A stretch of DNA of 64,000 nucleotides from Spirosoma montaniterrae (GTDB taxonomy: Bacteria; Bacteroidota; Bacteroidia; Cytophagales; Spirosomataceae): contig NZ_CP014263.1 in NCBI RefSeq assembly GCF_001988955.1, positions 124,001 to 188,000 of the forward strand. The letters are read 5' to 3'. The position numbers and the translations under genes were made by a program. Within the stretch, counting starts at the first letter, position 1, and every line of letters begins with the position of its first letter. Of the stretch, positions 44,064 through 53,848 are shown piece by piece. The notes below the pieces were generated by a model. It had not been told where the DNA came from. It did not search any database and worked only from the letters and a program-made list of their open reading frames with translations.

Positions 44064-47000
44064 ATGAAGTCAGTTTTAGCGATTCAATTTCTGGGGTGTT
44101 TTTTTTACACCCTGTTCGTGTGCTTTCCGGCCATCTCCGTCGCCGAAACATCGGGCGCGCAAAAGGCTGCTGCCGCCGACCGCACGGTGAACGGGCGCGT
44201 GACCGACGAAACAGGAAGCGGTTTGCCGGGCGTGAGTGTGGCCGTGAAAGGCACCAACCGGGGCACCACTACCGATGCCGAAGGTCGCTACCGTATCGCT
44301 GTACCCGACAGCCCCGGAACAATACTTGTCTTTTCGTTTGTGGGGTATCTGGCGCAGGAGGTACGGGTTGGCAACCAGTCTGCCCTCAACGTCAGCCTGC
44401 AAATCGATACCAAAGCACTTAGCGAAGTAGTGGTGGTCGGCTATGGCGAACAGAACCGGCGCGACGTAACCGGCTCGGTAGCGTCGATTTCGGCCCGGCA
44501 AATCGAGAATGTACCCGTAACCGGCCTCGATCAGGCTCTGACGGGGCAGTTGGCGGGCGTGCAGGTGCAGGAAACTACGGGCGCACCCGGTGGCACCATC
44601 AACGTGCGGGTACGGGGCAGCGGCTCAATTGGCGCGGGCAACGAACCGCTGTACGTGGTTGATGGATTTCCGGGCGTAACGAACATCACAGCCATCAATC
44701 CCAATGATATTCAGTCGATTGAGGTACTGAAAGACGCCAGCGCGGCTGCCATTTATGGGTCAAGAGGGGCCAACGGCGTTGTAATCATTACGACCAAACA
44801 AGGCCGCAATGGACGCACTACGTTCCGGCTGGATACGTACACGGGCTTTCAGAACGTGCTCCGCAAGGTCGACGTGCTGAACGCAACCGAGTACGCTAAA
44901 TTTCATATCGACTCTAAAAACAACGCCTACGCCGACGCAGGGGGCATTACCGACTTCACAAGGTTCAAAAACTCGCGTCGGCCTATCGGCAATCAGGTGT
45001 TGCCGTTGTATCTGCTCAATGATTCCTCGAACGTGATCAACCCGGCGTTGGGGGCTGGTACCGACTGGCAGGATGCCATTTTCCGCACGGCACCGATCAA
45101 CAACGTTCAGCTAACGGCAACCGGTGGTAATGAACGTACCCGCTTTGCCGTAACGGGCGGCTATTTCAACCAGCAGGGCATTATTGTCAGTTCAGGTTTT
45201 CAACGGTACTCCGTCCGGTTAAACCTTGATACCGACCTGACGCGAACGGTAAAATTAGGCATCAATCTGGCTCCAACCTTCAGCCAGCGGCAGATCGTGA
45301 ATTCAGATGATACCTGGTCGCGGGAGGGGGTGGTACTGACAGCACTGACCATTTCGCCCCACATTCCGCTACAGTTGCCCGATGGCACGTATCCGGGTCA
45401 GTATCAGCTTGGAACGCCCGGTTTCAACGCCATGATTAATCCCTATGCCATTGCTACTCAGTACAAGCAGGGTGAGAAAGAATTTACGACAACGGGTCGG
45501 CTCTACCTCGACTGGAACCCCCTGCCCGGACTTACGGCCCGCACGTCCATTGGCACCAACGTAGTCAGTTCATCGTATAACGGCTATTATCCGTCGTATC
45601 TGGGCCGGGGCGGGTCGGCACCACCGTCGCTGGCGCGGGCCGAAGCTCGCCCGTCGTTGCTATTCAACTGGGTCAATACCAACACACTAACCTATACGCG
45701 CTCGCTGGCTGGCAAGCATAATCTGTTGTTCCTGCTGGGCAACGAAACCCAGAAACAGGGCGTTGAGGACACGTATGTACGGGGGGAGAAATTCTCGTCG
45801 GATGCCGCGCCTTACGTTGGCGCAGCCGGGTTAATTACCGCTGGTTCGGGTGGTTTGTCGGAGTGGTCGCTGCTGTCGTACTTCGGGCGCGTCACCTACG
45901 ATTACGCCGGTCGGTATCTGCTCACCTTCAACATCCGGCGCGATGGGTCGAGCCGGTTTGGGCCAAACTACAAATGGGGAACGTTCCCATCGGCTTCGGC
46001 GGGCTGGCAGGTGCTTGACGAGCCGTTTATGCAATCGGTAAAACCCGTTGTTTCGGCCCTGAAACTGCGGGCCAGCTACGGGCTGGGTGGCAACAACAAC
46101 ATCGGCAACTACGCCTATCAGGGCCTGCTCTCCGACCAAAACTATATTTTCGGGGCCGGGCTGGGTGAGTTGGTTACGGGGCTGGCCCCTGCCAGTTTGG
46201 TCAACCCCGATTTGCGCTGGGAAACCTCGCGGCAGGGCGACGTAGGGATCGATGCCGGTTTTTTCAACGACCGGCTGCAACTGACCGTCGATTACTACGA
46301 CAAGGTAACGCAGGATTTGCTGTTGAACGTGAACGTACCCCGTATTACGGGCTACCAGCGCATTCTGACCAACATTGGGCGTGTGCGCAATTGGGGCTGG
46401 GAGTTTTCGCTCAACTCGCGCAACCTCAAAGGCGGCTCCGGGCTGGAGTGGACGACCAACCTGAACCTGTCGTTCAACCGCAACAAAGTGCTGGCTCTCG
46501 GCGCTACCGGCGACCGGATTTTGTCGGGCACGTCGCAGATTTTCGAGTCGCACGTAGTTGAAGTAGGGCAACCGCTGGGTAATTTCTACGGCTATCAGAT
46601 TCTGGGCGTGTTCAATACGCAGGAAGAAATTAATAACCACGCCCGCTGGGGTTCAGGCCCCGTGACGCGGCCCGGCGATTACAAGTTTCAGGATACCAAC
46701 GGCGACGGAATTATCAACGCATCGGATCGGACCATTCTGGGCAATGCGTTTCCGAAGCTCATTTACGGCCTGACCAATAATTTCCGCTATCGGGGCATTG
46801 AACTGAGCGTACTGATTCAGGGCAACTACGGCAATCAGGTTATTAACGGCACCTCGCGGTTTATGGCCACGCAGCGACCTGGCAACAACCAGTATCGGCG
46901 CGTCATCGAAGGCGCGTGGCAATCGCCCGAAAATCCCGGCACGGGATATGCGCGGCTGGGCGGTTCGTCGAACAACATCATCAACATGAACTCGATTTGG

Positions 47001-47255
47001 GTAGAAGATGGGTCGTTTCTGCGCATCCGAACCGTTTCGCTGGGTTATAACCTGCCCACGGCGTTGCTGAAACCGCTGGGCCTGCGCGGGGGGCGGGTAT
47101 ACGCGCTAATGCAGAACCCGCTGATGCTGAGCAACTACATGGGTTATAATCCCGACGTTAGTTTCAGTGGTCGGGCCGTGCTGAACCCCGGCGTCGATTA
47201 TGGCACCTATCCGCTGGCCCGCGCCACTACGTTTGGTTTGACTGTAGATTTTTAA
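44064..47255 (+). CDS. SusC/RagA-family TonB-dependent outer-membrane transporter 2
   Basis: Outer-membrane transporter of 1063 residues. Signal peptide, carboxypeptidase-like domain (VNGRVTDETGSGLPGVSVA), plug (VVVVGYGEQNRRDVTGSVAS, QALTGQLAGVQVQ, EPLYVVDGFPG, LKDASAAAIYGSRGANGVV) and beta-barrel ending YPLARATTFGLTVDF. It follows the hydrolase gene by 57 bp and precedes susD2 by 12 bp. Distinct from SusC1 in sequence, so the region has two uptake systems, probably for different fragments. Confidence 0.96.
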   Translation: MKSVLAIQFLGCFFYTLFVCFPAISVAETSGAQKAAAADRTVNGRVTDETGSGLPGVSVAVKGTNRGTTTDAEGRYRIAVPDSPGTILVFSFVGYLAQEVRVGNQSALNVSLQIDTKALSEVVVVGYGEQNRRDVTGSVASISARQIENVPVTGLDQALTGQLAGVQVQETTGAPGGTINVRVRGSGSIGAGNEPLYVVDGFPGVTNITAINPNDIQSIEVLKDASAAAIYGSRGANGVVIITTKQGRNGRTTFRLDTYTGFQNVLRKVDVLNATEYAKFHIDSKNNAYADAGGITDFTRFKNSRRPIGNQVLPLYLLNDSSNVINPALGAGTDWQDAIFRTAPINNVQLTATGGNERTRFAVTGGYFNQQGIIVSSGFQRYSVRLNLDTDLTRTVKLGINLAPTFSQRQIVNSDDTWSREGVVLTALTISPHIPLQLPDGTYPGQYQLGTPGFNAMINPYAIATQYKQGEKEFTTTGRLYLDWNPLPGLTARTSIGTNVVSSSYNGYYPSYLGRGGSAPPSLARAEARPSLLFNWVNTNTLTYTRSLAGKHNLLFLLGNETQKQGVEDTYVRGEKFSSDAAPYVGAAGLITAGSGGLSEWSLLSYFGRVTYDYAGRYLLTFNIRRDGSSRFGPNYKWGTFPSASAGWQVLDEPFMQSVKPVVSALKLRASYGLGGNNNIGNYAYQGLLSDQNYIFGAGLGELVTGLAPASLVNPDLRWETSRQGDVGIDAGFFNDRLQLTVDYYDKVTQDLLLNVNVPRITGYQRILTNIGRVRNWGWEFSLNSRNLKGGSGLEWTTNLNLSFNRNKVLALGATGDRILSGTSQIFESHVVEVGQPLGNFYGYQILGVFNTQEEINNHARWGSGPVTRPGDYKFQDTNGDGIINASDRTILGNAFPKLIYGLTNNFRYRGIELSVLIQGNYGNQVINGTSRFMATQRPGNNQYRRVIEGAWQSPENPGTGYARLGGSSNNIINMNSIWVEDGSFLRIRTVSLGYNLPTALLKPLGLRGGRVYALMQNPLMLSNYMGYNPDVSFSGRAVLNPGVDYGTYPLARATTFGLTVDF

Positions 47256-47267
47256 CCGGCTATCACC

Positions 47268-48749
47268 ATGAAATTCATCCGTTTTTCTTCGGCCCTGCTG
47301 TTGCTGACCCTGAGCGGCTGTAGCGAATCGTTTCTGGACCTACAGCCCAACACGCAGGTTTCTACGAATACGTTTTACCAATCGGCGTCTGATTTCCGGA
47401 CGGCGGTCAATGCGGCCTACGCGGCTCTACAGGCCGACGGACTGTACGGTAGCGTTTACATCCATTTCTCGGAAGTACCCGCCGACAATGCGGGCGTTCA
47501 GAACCCCAACGGCGCGGGTGGCATTGCCCAGAACGAGTTCGATCAGTTTGTGGTGACGCCCGTAAACCCCAGCCTGCTGTCGTTTTATTCGGCCAGTTAT
47601 GCGGCCATTCAGCGGTGCAACATTGTGCTGGGCCGCATCGAAGCCTCGGCAGTTACGCCCGCGCTGAAAAACCAGTTTACCGGTGAAACCAGGTTTATTC
47701 GGGGGCTGATGTATTTCAATCTGGTACGGTTTTTCGGCGGGGTGCCGCTGGTACTGAACGAAATCAACGCTGCCGAAGAGGGTTACACCTACACGCGGGC
47801 CTCGGCGGATGACGTGTACAAACAGGTTCTGGCCGACCTGACCGATGCCGAAACCAAACTGCCCGTTTCGTATACCGGAGCCGATATTGGCCGGGCCACG
47901 AGCGGAGCCGCCAAAGCCCTGCTCGGTAAGGTGTATTTGACCCAGAAAAATTACGCGCAGGCTGTTGTGAAACTCAAAGAGGTGATCGACCTGACCGGTA
48001 CGGGTGGGCGCGTGTATGACCTGGCTCCCCGTTACATCGACAATTTCGACCCGGCCCGTTCTAATAATTCAGGGCACAAAGAATCCCTATTTGAGATTCA
48101 GTACAAAACGGGCGGTATCGGCGAAGGCAGTGGCTATACCAACGGGTCGGCCCCACCCAACGGGCCGCTTACGCTAACGGGTGTGGGTAACGGCAATGGG
48201 CAGTTTATCTGGCCCACCGTGCAGGTATTCAACGCGTTTCCGCGTTCTGACCCGCGCCGGTCGGCCAATCTCGATTCGCTGATTATCAATGGGCAGTTGC
48301 AACGGTACGTTAAAAAATACCTGCAACCCGTTTACGGCTCCATTCCGTTCAATCAGGCGGATTCGGACATGAACTTTCCGGTGCTGCGCTTTGCCGATGT
48401 GCTGCTGATGTACGCGGAGGCACTCAACGAAACCAATAGCGGTCCCAACGCCGTAGCTTACGACGCCATCAACCGCGTTCGTCGGCGGGCACACGGTGTT
48501 ACAACGTCGGCCTTCGACATACCCGCCGGGCTGAACAAGGCGGCTTTTGCGCTGGCAGTCGAAAACGAACGACGGCTCGAACTGGCTTTTGAGGGCCACC
48601 GCTGGCCCGACCTGGTTCGGACCGACCGGGCCATTCCGGTCATGACCGCGCTGGGCTTTCGCGTACAGCCGCACCAATTGATTTTTCCGATTCCGCAGGC
48701 CGAAATTGACATTAATCCGGGTAAAATGACGCAGAATCCGGGGTATTAG
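47268..48749 (+). CDS. SusD/RagB-family nutrient-binding lipoprotein 2
   Basis: Surface lipoprotein of 493 residues, the partner of SusC2. Lipobox LSGC near residue 18, then SESFLDLQPN, the standard SusD opening. Helical repeat segments (AIQRCNIVLGRIEAS, ETRFIRGLMYFNLVRFFGGVPL) and the C-terminal RagB domain (LRFADVLLMYAEALNE, RRLELAFEGHRWPDLVRTDR) end in IDINPGKMTQNPGY. Confidence 0.96.
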   Translation: MKFIRFSSALLLLTLSGCSESFLDLQPNTQVSTNTFYQSASDFRTAVNAAYAALQADGLYGSVYIHFSEVPADNAGVQNPNGAGGIAQNEFDQFVVTPVNPSLLSFYSASYAAIQRCNIVLGRIEASAVTPALKNQFTGETRFIRGLMYFNLVRFFGGVPLVLNEINAAEEGYTYTRASADDVYKQVLADLTDAETKLPVSYTGADIGRATSGAAKALLGKVYLTQKNYAQAVVKLKEVIDLTGTGGRVYDLAPRYIDNFDPARSNNSGHKESLFEIQYKTGGIGEGSGYTNGSAPPNGPLTLTGVGNGNGQFIWPTVQVFNAFPRSDPRRSANLDSLIINGQLQRYVKKYLQPVYGSIPFNQADSDMNFPVLRFADVLLMYAEALNETNSGPNAVAYDAINRVRRRAHGVTTSAFDIPAGLNKAAFALAVENERRLELAFEGHRWPDLVRTDRAIPVMTALGFRVQPHQLIFPIPQAEIDINPGKMTQNPGY

Positions 48750-48779
48750 CCGTAGTTTTTTCATAGGTTGGATGTGAAT

Positions 48780-48811
48780 CCTCCGGTGGCTCTGTCAGCG
48801 GAGGTATTTTT
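48780..48811 (+). terminator. Possible attenuator/terminator hairpin after susD2
   Basis: CCTCCG (48780-48785) pairs with CGGAGG (48799-48804) across a 13-base loop and is followed by a T-rich run (TATTTTTA). It could partly stop transcription before the glycosidase gene. Confidence 0.4.
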
Positions 48812-48839
48812 AGGCCAACCGTCCTTTCCCTTATTCCCC

Positions 48840-51212
48840 ATGCGTTTTTTCCTTTCATTACTGCTTCTGCTATCGGTTGTTGGGTCTGGTTTCGCCCAAA
48901 CGCCCCTCAACCTCGCGCGGGCCGTTGTTTACTGCCCGACCGGCGCCACCACACCCGAACGAAAGGCCGCTCAGATGCTGGTCGAAGAGATTCAGAAACG
49001 AACCCGAATTCGGTTGGCGCAAGCGACGCAGTGGCCCACCAGCAACTCGCCCGTTATTGCCGTAGGGCAGGCCGTCGCGCTGAAAAAAACAGGCCGAAAA
49101 GCACCTCCGGTCCAAACGCCTAAAGACGGTTTTCAGGTACGTGTCGATGCTGCGCCGGGGCAACCAATCATCTGGGTGCAGGGCAACGACCCACGTGGCA
49201 CAGTCTTCGGTGCTGGCTGGCTGCTGCGGCAGCTAACCCTGATGCGGGATACGGTTCTGGCGGATAATTCGCTGGCCATCAGCACAGCCCCGCAAACTCC
49301 GCTCCGGGGGCATCAGTTGGGCTACCGGGCCACGCCCAACTCCTACGACGGCTGGGACCTTGCCCAGTGGGAGCAGTACATCCGCGATTTAGTCGTGTTT
49401 GGAGCCAATGCCATCGAACTGATTCCACCCCGCTCCGATACCGACCGCGACAGTCCCCATTTTCCGTTGCCACCCATGGAAACCATGATTGGTATGTCGC
49501 AACTGGCGGCTGATTATGGCTTAGACGTGTGGGTGTGGTATCCGGCCCTGGACGATGATTACAGCAAGCCCGAAACGGTGCAGTTTGCCCTCAACGAGTG
49601 GGGCAACGTGTTGAAGCAACTGCCGAAACTAAACGCCATTCTGGTGCCCTGTGGCGACCCCGGCCATACCCCGCCCCAACTGCTGGTGCCGATGCTGGAA
49701 AAACAGGCGGCTCAGTTGAAAAAATACCATGCCAATGTACAGTGGTGGATGTCGCCCCAGGGGTTCGATGAGAAGCGGCTCGCTACCTTCAAAGCCCTGA
49801 TTGAGCAAAACCCGCCCTGGCTGACAGGACTGGCTTATGGCCCCTGGATGCGGCTGTCGCTGCCCGATTTTCGGAAGTGGACGCCCGCCCGTTACCCCAT
49901 CCGGCAATACCCCGATATTACGCACTCGCACCGCTGCCAGTATCCCGTGCCCGACTGGGACTATGCCTACGTGCTGACGCAGCACCGCGAACCCATCAAC
50001 CCGCGCCCGCAGGATATGGCAGCCATTTATCGCTATTCCGCCCCGCACACCATCGGCTACATCACGTATTCGGAAGGCTGCAACGACGATGTGAACAAAG
50101 CCATCTGGAGTGCGCTCGGCTGGGATCCAAACCAGCCCGTTGACCAGATTCTGCGCGAATACAGCCGCTACTTTATTGGCCCCGCCGTAGCCGACCGTTT
50201 TGCCAGCGGATTACAGCGTCTGGAACAAAACTGGCGCGGCTCCGTTCGGACCAACACCGGGATTGATAGTACGCTGGCTCTTTTTCAGCAAGTAGAACAG
50301 CAGGCCGGGCCGCATTTATTGCAAAACTGGCGATTTCAGCAGGCTCTGTTTCGGGCGTATTATGATGCTTATGTCCGGCAGCGGGTTTTGCACGAACAGC
50401 ACCTCGAAACCGATGCACTGGCAATGCTGACAAATGCACCCGTATTAGGGTCGGCGGGGGCCATGCAACGGGCTGTTGAGCGGCTGGCAGAGGCCGAAAC
50501 ACAACCGGTAGCGTTACCGCTGAAAATGCGGGTATTGGAGTTAGGCGAAGCGTTGTTCCAAACCATAAACATGCAGTTGTACATGAAACGCCACGCGGCT
50601 GTACGCTCCGACGGGGCCACGCTCGAACGGCTGAATACGCCCCTCAACAACCGTTCGTATGTGCTCCAACGTTTTAGTTCAATTGCTACGTTGACTACTG
50701 AAAACGAACGACTTGTGCAGCTCCGGGCGTTGCAGGCCGAACTACAGCCGCATGAAAATCAGCCCGGCGTACTGTATGACGATCTCGGCAATCCGGCCCG
50801 GCAACCGCATCTGGTAAAAGCCGACACGTACAAAAATGATCCCGATTTTTTGAAAACGCCATTGACCATTAACGAGCAGCGGGCACCCGGTTCACTACGT
50901 TACCCGCTATCGTGGTACAGTCATGTCATGGGCCTCTACGACCAACCCATTCGGCTGCATTACGACGGTCTCGACCCGGCGGCCCGCTACAAAGTACGGG
51001 TTGTATATGCCAGTGGCCCGGTGCGCATGGTGGCGAATCAGAACACAGAAATCCATCCACTGCAAAAAAAAGAATTTACATTGCTGGAGTACGACTTGCC
51101 CGCCGAAACTACCCGCACGGGTACGCTCGATCTCTCGTGGACGGGTACGCCCCGTGCGGGCGAGTCGGGTCGGGGGAATCAGGTGAGTGAGGTATGGTTG
51201 ATAAAGCAGTGA
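48840..51212 (+). CDS. Exported glycosidase with GH67/GH20-like architecture
   Basis: Exported protein of 790 residues from the ATG at 48840, which gives a signal peptide ending GFAQ; the upstream in-frame ATG at 48768 adds a stretch with no signal character. Residues about 30-145 form the small alpha/beta domain (ERKAAQMLVEEIQKRT) that precedes the catalytic barrel in alpha-glucuronidases and hexosaminidases. The barrel follows (RGHQLGYRATPNSYDGWDL, FGANAIELIPPRSD, DVWVWYPALDDD) and a helical C-terminal part. Similar proteins include GH67-type alpha-glucuronidases, but the exact family is uncertain. With a hexuronate-type transporter downstream, a uronic acid substrate is plausible. Confidence 0.7.
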   Translation: MRFFLSLLLLLSVVGSGFAQTPLNLARAVVYCPTGATTPERKAAQMLVEEIQKRTRIRLAQATQWPTSNSPVIAVGQAVALKKTGRKAPPVQTPKDGFQVRVDAAPGQPIIWVQGNDPRGTVFGAGWLLRQLTLMRDTVLADNSLAISTAPQTPLRGHQLGYRATPNSYDGWDLAQWEQYIRDLVVFGANAIELIPPRSDTDRDSPHFPLPPMETMIGMSQLAADYGLDVWVWYPALDDDYSKPETVQFALNEWGNVLKQLPKLNAILVPCGDPGHTPPQLLVPMLEKQAAQLKKYHANVQWWMSPQGFDEKRLATFKALIEQNPPWLTGLAYGPWMRLSLPDFRKWTPARYPIRQYPDITHSHRCQYPVPDWDYAYVLTQHREPINPRPQDMAAIYRYSAPHTIGYITYSEGCNDDVNKAIWSALGWDPNQPVDQILREYSRYFIGPAVADRFASGLQRLEQNWRGSVRTNTGIDSTLALFQQVEQQAGPHLLQNWRFQQALFRAYYDAYVRQRVLHEQHLETDALAMLTNAPVLGSAGAMQRAVERLAEAETQPVALPLKMRVLELGEALFQTINMQLYMKRHAAVRSDGATLERLNTPLNNRSYVLQRFSSIATLTTENERLVQLRALQAELQPHENQPGVLYDDLGNPARQPHLVKADTYKNDPDFLKTPLTINEQRAPGSLRYPLSWYSHVMGLYDQPIRLHYDGLDPAARYKVRVVYASGPVRMVANQNTEIHPLQKKEFTLLEYDLPAETTRTGTLDLSWTGTPRAGESGRGNQVSEVWLIKQ

Positions 51213-51216
51213 AAAG

Positions 51217-51780
51217 ATGTCTATGACGACGCACGACGAATTCGTACCAGCAGGCTCCATTCCGCTGGGGGTTTACGAATGCCCGGTGCCGTACAAGCGG
51301 CTACTGACCCCGGTTATGCTGGCGCACCTGAGCGCGACGTGCCGGATCAAGTACCACAAAGACACCTCCTGTAATACGGCGGACGTAGCAGCCAAATTAG
51401 TCGTTGTACCCCGCCCGGACTTTGGCTTTTTCGACGCGCATCTGCCCAATGCCGTGGCATCGTTGCGGCTGGGAGCCAGTGGGTTATCGCCCATCGCGGC
51501 CAATTACTTTCCGGAAGTTGTGGCCTGGTTGTGTCAGCACGTTCACGACCCGGCTGAACAGGAAACCGTCGATTGGCTACAGGCTGAACTAACCCGCATC
51601 AACGCCCTGATTCATGAACAGTACCCGACCAGTGCCAAACAGTTTTTGCGGAACCGGGGCTTACCCATAACCACCGTTTGCCGAACGGCGTCGAGTACGT
51701 TGCCTGCCAAACATCACACCGCCCTCAGCGCATTACACCGTAACGTGGCCGAGTGGCACGAACGGCTGAACCTGAATTAA
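51217..51780 (+). CDS. N-terminally truncated DHDPS/N-acetylneuraminate lyase-family protein
   Basis: Protein of 187 residues corresponding only to the C-terminal part of a dihydrodipicolinate synthase-family aldolase (usually about 300). It starts just before the barrel strand with the catalytic tyrosine region (IPLGVYECPVPYKRLL) and keeps the Schiff-base lysine segment (IKYHKDTSC) and FDAHLPNAVASLRLGASG. The first 110-130 residues, including the substrate-binding GTTGE-type loop, are absent; the upstream bases belong to the glycosidase, which ends 4 bp earlier. Either a decayed remnant or a domain kept for another purpose. An intact relative would cleave or dehydrate a keto-deoxy sugar acid. 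Confidence 0.7.
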   Translation: MSMTTHDEFVPAGSIPLGVYECPVPYKRLLTPVMLAHLSATCRIKYHKDTSCNTADVAAKLVVVPRPDFGFFDAHLPNAVASLRLGASGLSPIAANYFPEVVAWLCQHVHDPAEQETVDWLQAELTRINALIHEQYPTSAKQFLRNRGLPITTVCRTASSTLPAKHHTALSALHRNVAEWHERLNLN

Positions 51781-51794
51781 CACACGCAACGCCA

Positions 51795-53111
51795 ATGCAA
51801 CCGAATCTGCCCGCATCTTCCACCGATCTACCCGGAACACTCCGGCAGCCATCAGTCGCTACCCTGGGTCGGTTTCGCTGGCGGATTGGGGCACTGATTG
51901 CCTTCGCCAATACCATCAATTACATCGACCGGCAGGTGCTGGGGCTGCTTGCACCCGACCTGCAACGGCAGTTTGGCTGGTCGGAGGTGGAGTACGGTTA
52001 TATTGTCACGGCGTTTCAGGGGGCGTTTGCGGTGGGGTATCTGCTGTTCGGCTGGTTTATCGACCGTTACGGCACTAAAATCGGCTATGCTTTGGCCTTG
52101 ACACTCTGGAGTCTGGCCGCTATGGGTCACGGGTGGGCGCGGTCGGTAGTTCAGTTCGGGCTGGCGCGGGCGGTGCTGGGGTTGGGCGAAGGCGGCAATA
52201 CTCCGGCGGCCATCAAAGCGTTCTCCGAATATTTCCCGAAGCGGGAGCGGGCGTTCATTACGGGAATTTTTACGGCGGGGTCGAGTCTGGGGGCGGTGCT
52301 GGCCCCAATAGTGGTGCCGTTGCTGGCCGTTACGTTCGGCTGGCCAATGGCTTTCTTCGTAACGGGCGGGCTGGGGCTACTGTGGCTCATCGGCTGGTGG
52401 GCCTGGTACGAACGACCCGAAGCTCAAAAACGGCTGTCGGCAAGCGAACTGGCGTACATCCGCAGCGATGGCGACGTAGCGACTGGCCCCGCACCGACCT
52501 GGGCAAGTTTGCTTCGTTATCGGGCCACCTGGGCATTTGTGCTGGCCAAGTTTCTGACCGATCCCATTTTCTGGTTTTACCTCTACTGGCTCCCCAAATT
52601 CTTACAGAAACAATATGGCCTGAACATCACCGCATCCATTGGTCCACTGGTGTTCATCTACAGCGTTGTAGCCATCGGTGGCACGGTTGGTGGCTGGCTG
52701 TCGTCGCGGCTGTTGCAGCGCGGCTGGTCGGTGAACCGAAGCCGAAAATCCGTTATGCTCGCGTCGGCCCTGCTGATTACGCCCATTATTGGTGCGGCCT
52801 TCACGCAAAACCTGTGGCTGGCCGTTTGCCTGATTGCCCTGGCCGCAGCGGCTCACCAAAGCTGGTCGGCGGTGCTGTTCACGACCGTTTCCGACCAGTT
52901 TCCGCAGCAGGCCGTCGCGTCGGTGGTGGGTATTGGCGGCATGGCCGGGGCAGCAGGCGGTATGCTCATCGCCACCGCTACCGGCTACCTGCTCGATGCC
53001 ACGGGTAGCTACCTGCTCATCTTCGCCGTAGCCGCGTCGATTTATCTCGTCGCGCTGGGGCTATTTCAATGGTTAGTACCAACACTAAAAGGCAACATTC
53101 AAGGACTATGA
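51795..53111 (+). CDS. MFS transporter, hexuronate (ExuT-like) family
   Basis: Inner-membrane symporter of 438 residues from the ATG at 51795, 14 bp after the previous stop (51753 is an earlier in-frame start inside that gene). Twelve helices; helix 1 has FANTINYIDRQVLGLLAPDL and the loop GWFIDRYGTKIGYA, both typical of bacterial hexuronate transporters of the anion:cation symporter family. The neighbouring GH67-like enzyme and RraA aldolase fit uptake of a uronic or aldonic acid. The stop overlaps the start of the next gene (ATGA). Confidence 0.9.
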   Translation: MQPNLPASSTDLPGTLRQPSVATLGRFRWRIGALIAFANTINYIDRQVLGLLAPDLQRQFGWSEVEYGYIVTAFQGAFAVGYLLFGWFIDRYGTKIGYALALTLWSLAAMGHGWARSVVQFGLARAVLGLGEGGNTPAAIKAFSEYFPKRERAFITGIFTAGSSLGAVLAPIVVPLLAVTFGWPMAFFVTGGLGLLWLIGWWAWYERPEAQKRLSASELAYIRSDGDVATGPAPTWASLLRYRATWAFVLAKFLTDPIFWFYLYWLPKFLQKQYGLNITASIGPLVFIYSVVAIGGTVGGWLSSRLLQRGWSVNRSRKSVMLASALLITPIIGAAFTQNLWLAVCLIALAAAAHQSWSAVLFTTVSDQFPQQAVASVVGIGGMAGAAGGMLIATATGYLLDATGSYLLIFAVAASIYLVALGLFQWLVPTLKGNIQGL

Positions 53112-53845
53112 CTCATTCCGAACTGCTTAAGCTCAAACGCTGGAACACGCCTACCGTTTATAACGGCTGGGAGCAAATTACCCGCCACGACACAACACGG
53201 GGCCATTTTAACCTCGACGAAACCCGCGACTACATGCCGCAGATGGGGCCGATGGTTGGCTACGCCGTAACAGTCGTGTGCGAACCGAGTAACCCGAAAC
53301 ACCTGCGCGAGAACCCCGACAACCTGCGGGCTTACCGCGAGTACATCGCCAGTGTGCCCGGCCCCAAAATCGTGGTCGTGCAGGATTTAGATAACCCGCA
53401 CATCGGCTCGTACTGGGGCGAGGTCAACGCCAATATCCACCGGAGTCTGGGTTGCGTAGGCACCATCACCCACGGGGCCATCCGCGACGTGGACGAGATG
53501 ACCAATGCCGGCTTTAAAGCCCTTGCCAAACGGATGTGCGTAGGCCATGCGTTTAGCTGGCCCGTGCGCTGGGGCGTCGAGGTCGAGGTGTTCGGTTGCC
53601 CGGTGAAGCCCGGCGATCTGATTCATGCCGATAAACATGGTTTCTTAGTGATTCCGCCTGAAGATCAGGACCGGATTTACGAAGCCAGTTGCTTTATGGA
53701 TGCCAACGAGTGCAACACGGTCATTGCAGCCGCCCGCGACGTAGCCGGACGACCCATGCCCGAGGTGCTGGCTGCCATGAATCAGGCTGGGGCCGATTTT
53801 GGCAAAGCCGCGCTGGAGAAATTTGGTCGAAAAGGTGAGTGGTGA
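53108..53845 (+). CDS. RraA-family aldolase/decarboxylase-like protein
   Basis: Cytoplasmic protein of 245 residues from the ATG at 53108, which overlaps the transporter's stop. It belongs to the RraA/HMG-CHA aldolase superfamily: HGAIRDVDEM carries the Arg and Asp of the active site, and VFGCPVKPGDLIHADKHGFLVIP is the conserved C-terminal GD(L/V)xxAD segment. Metal-dependent members split 4-hydroxy-4-methyl-2-oxoglutarate-type acids or decarboxylate oxaloacetate. In this setting it may cleave a branched keto acid made from the imported sugar acid (inference). Last gene of the unit; a hairpin follows. Confidence 0.85.
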   Translation: MTHSELLKLKRWNTPTVYNGWEQITRHDTTRGHFNLDETRDYMPQMGPMVGYAVTVVCEPSNPKHLRENPDNLRAYREYIASVPGPKIVVVQDLDNPHIGSYWGEVNANIHRSLGCVGTITHGAIRDVDEMTNAGFKALAKRMCVGHAFSWPVRWGVEVEVFGCPVKPGDLIHADKHGFLVIPPEDQDRIYEASCFMDANECNTVIAAARDVAGRPMPEVLAAMNQAGADFGKAALEKFGRKGEW

Positions 53846-53848
53846 ATA

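Noticed and set aside
52133-53008. 291-codon plus-strand frame inside the hexuronate-type transporter gene
   Set aside because: Gly/Arg-rich product without membrane segments; the overlapping MFS frame is clearly the real one.
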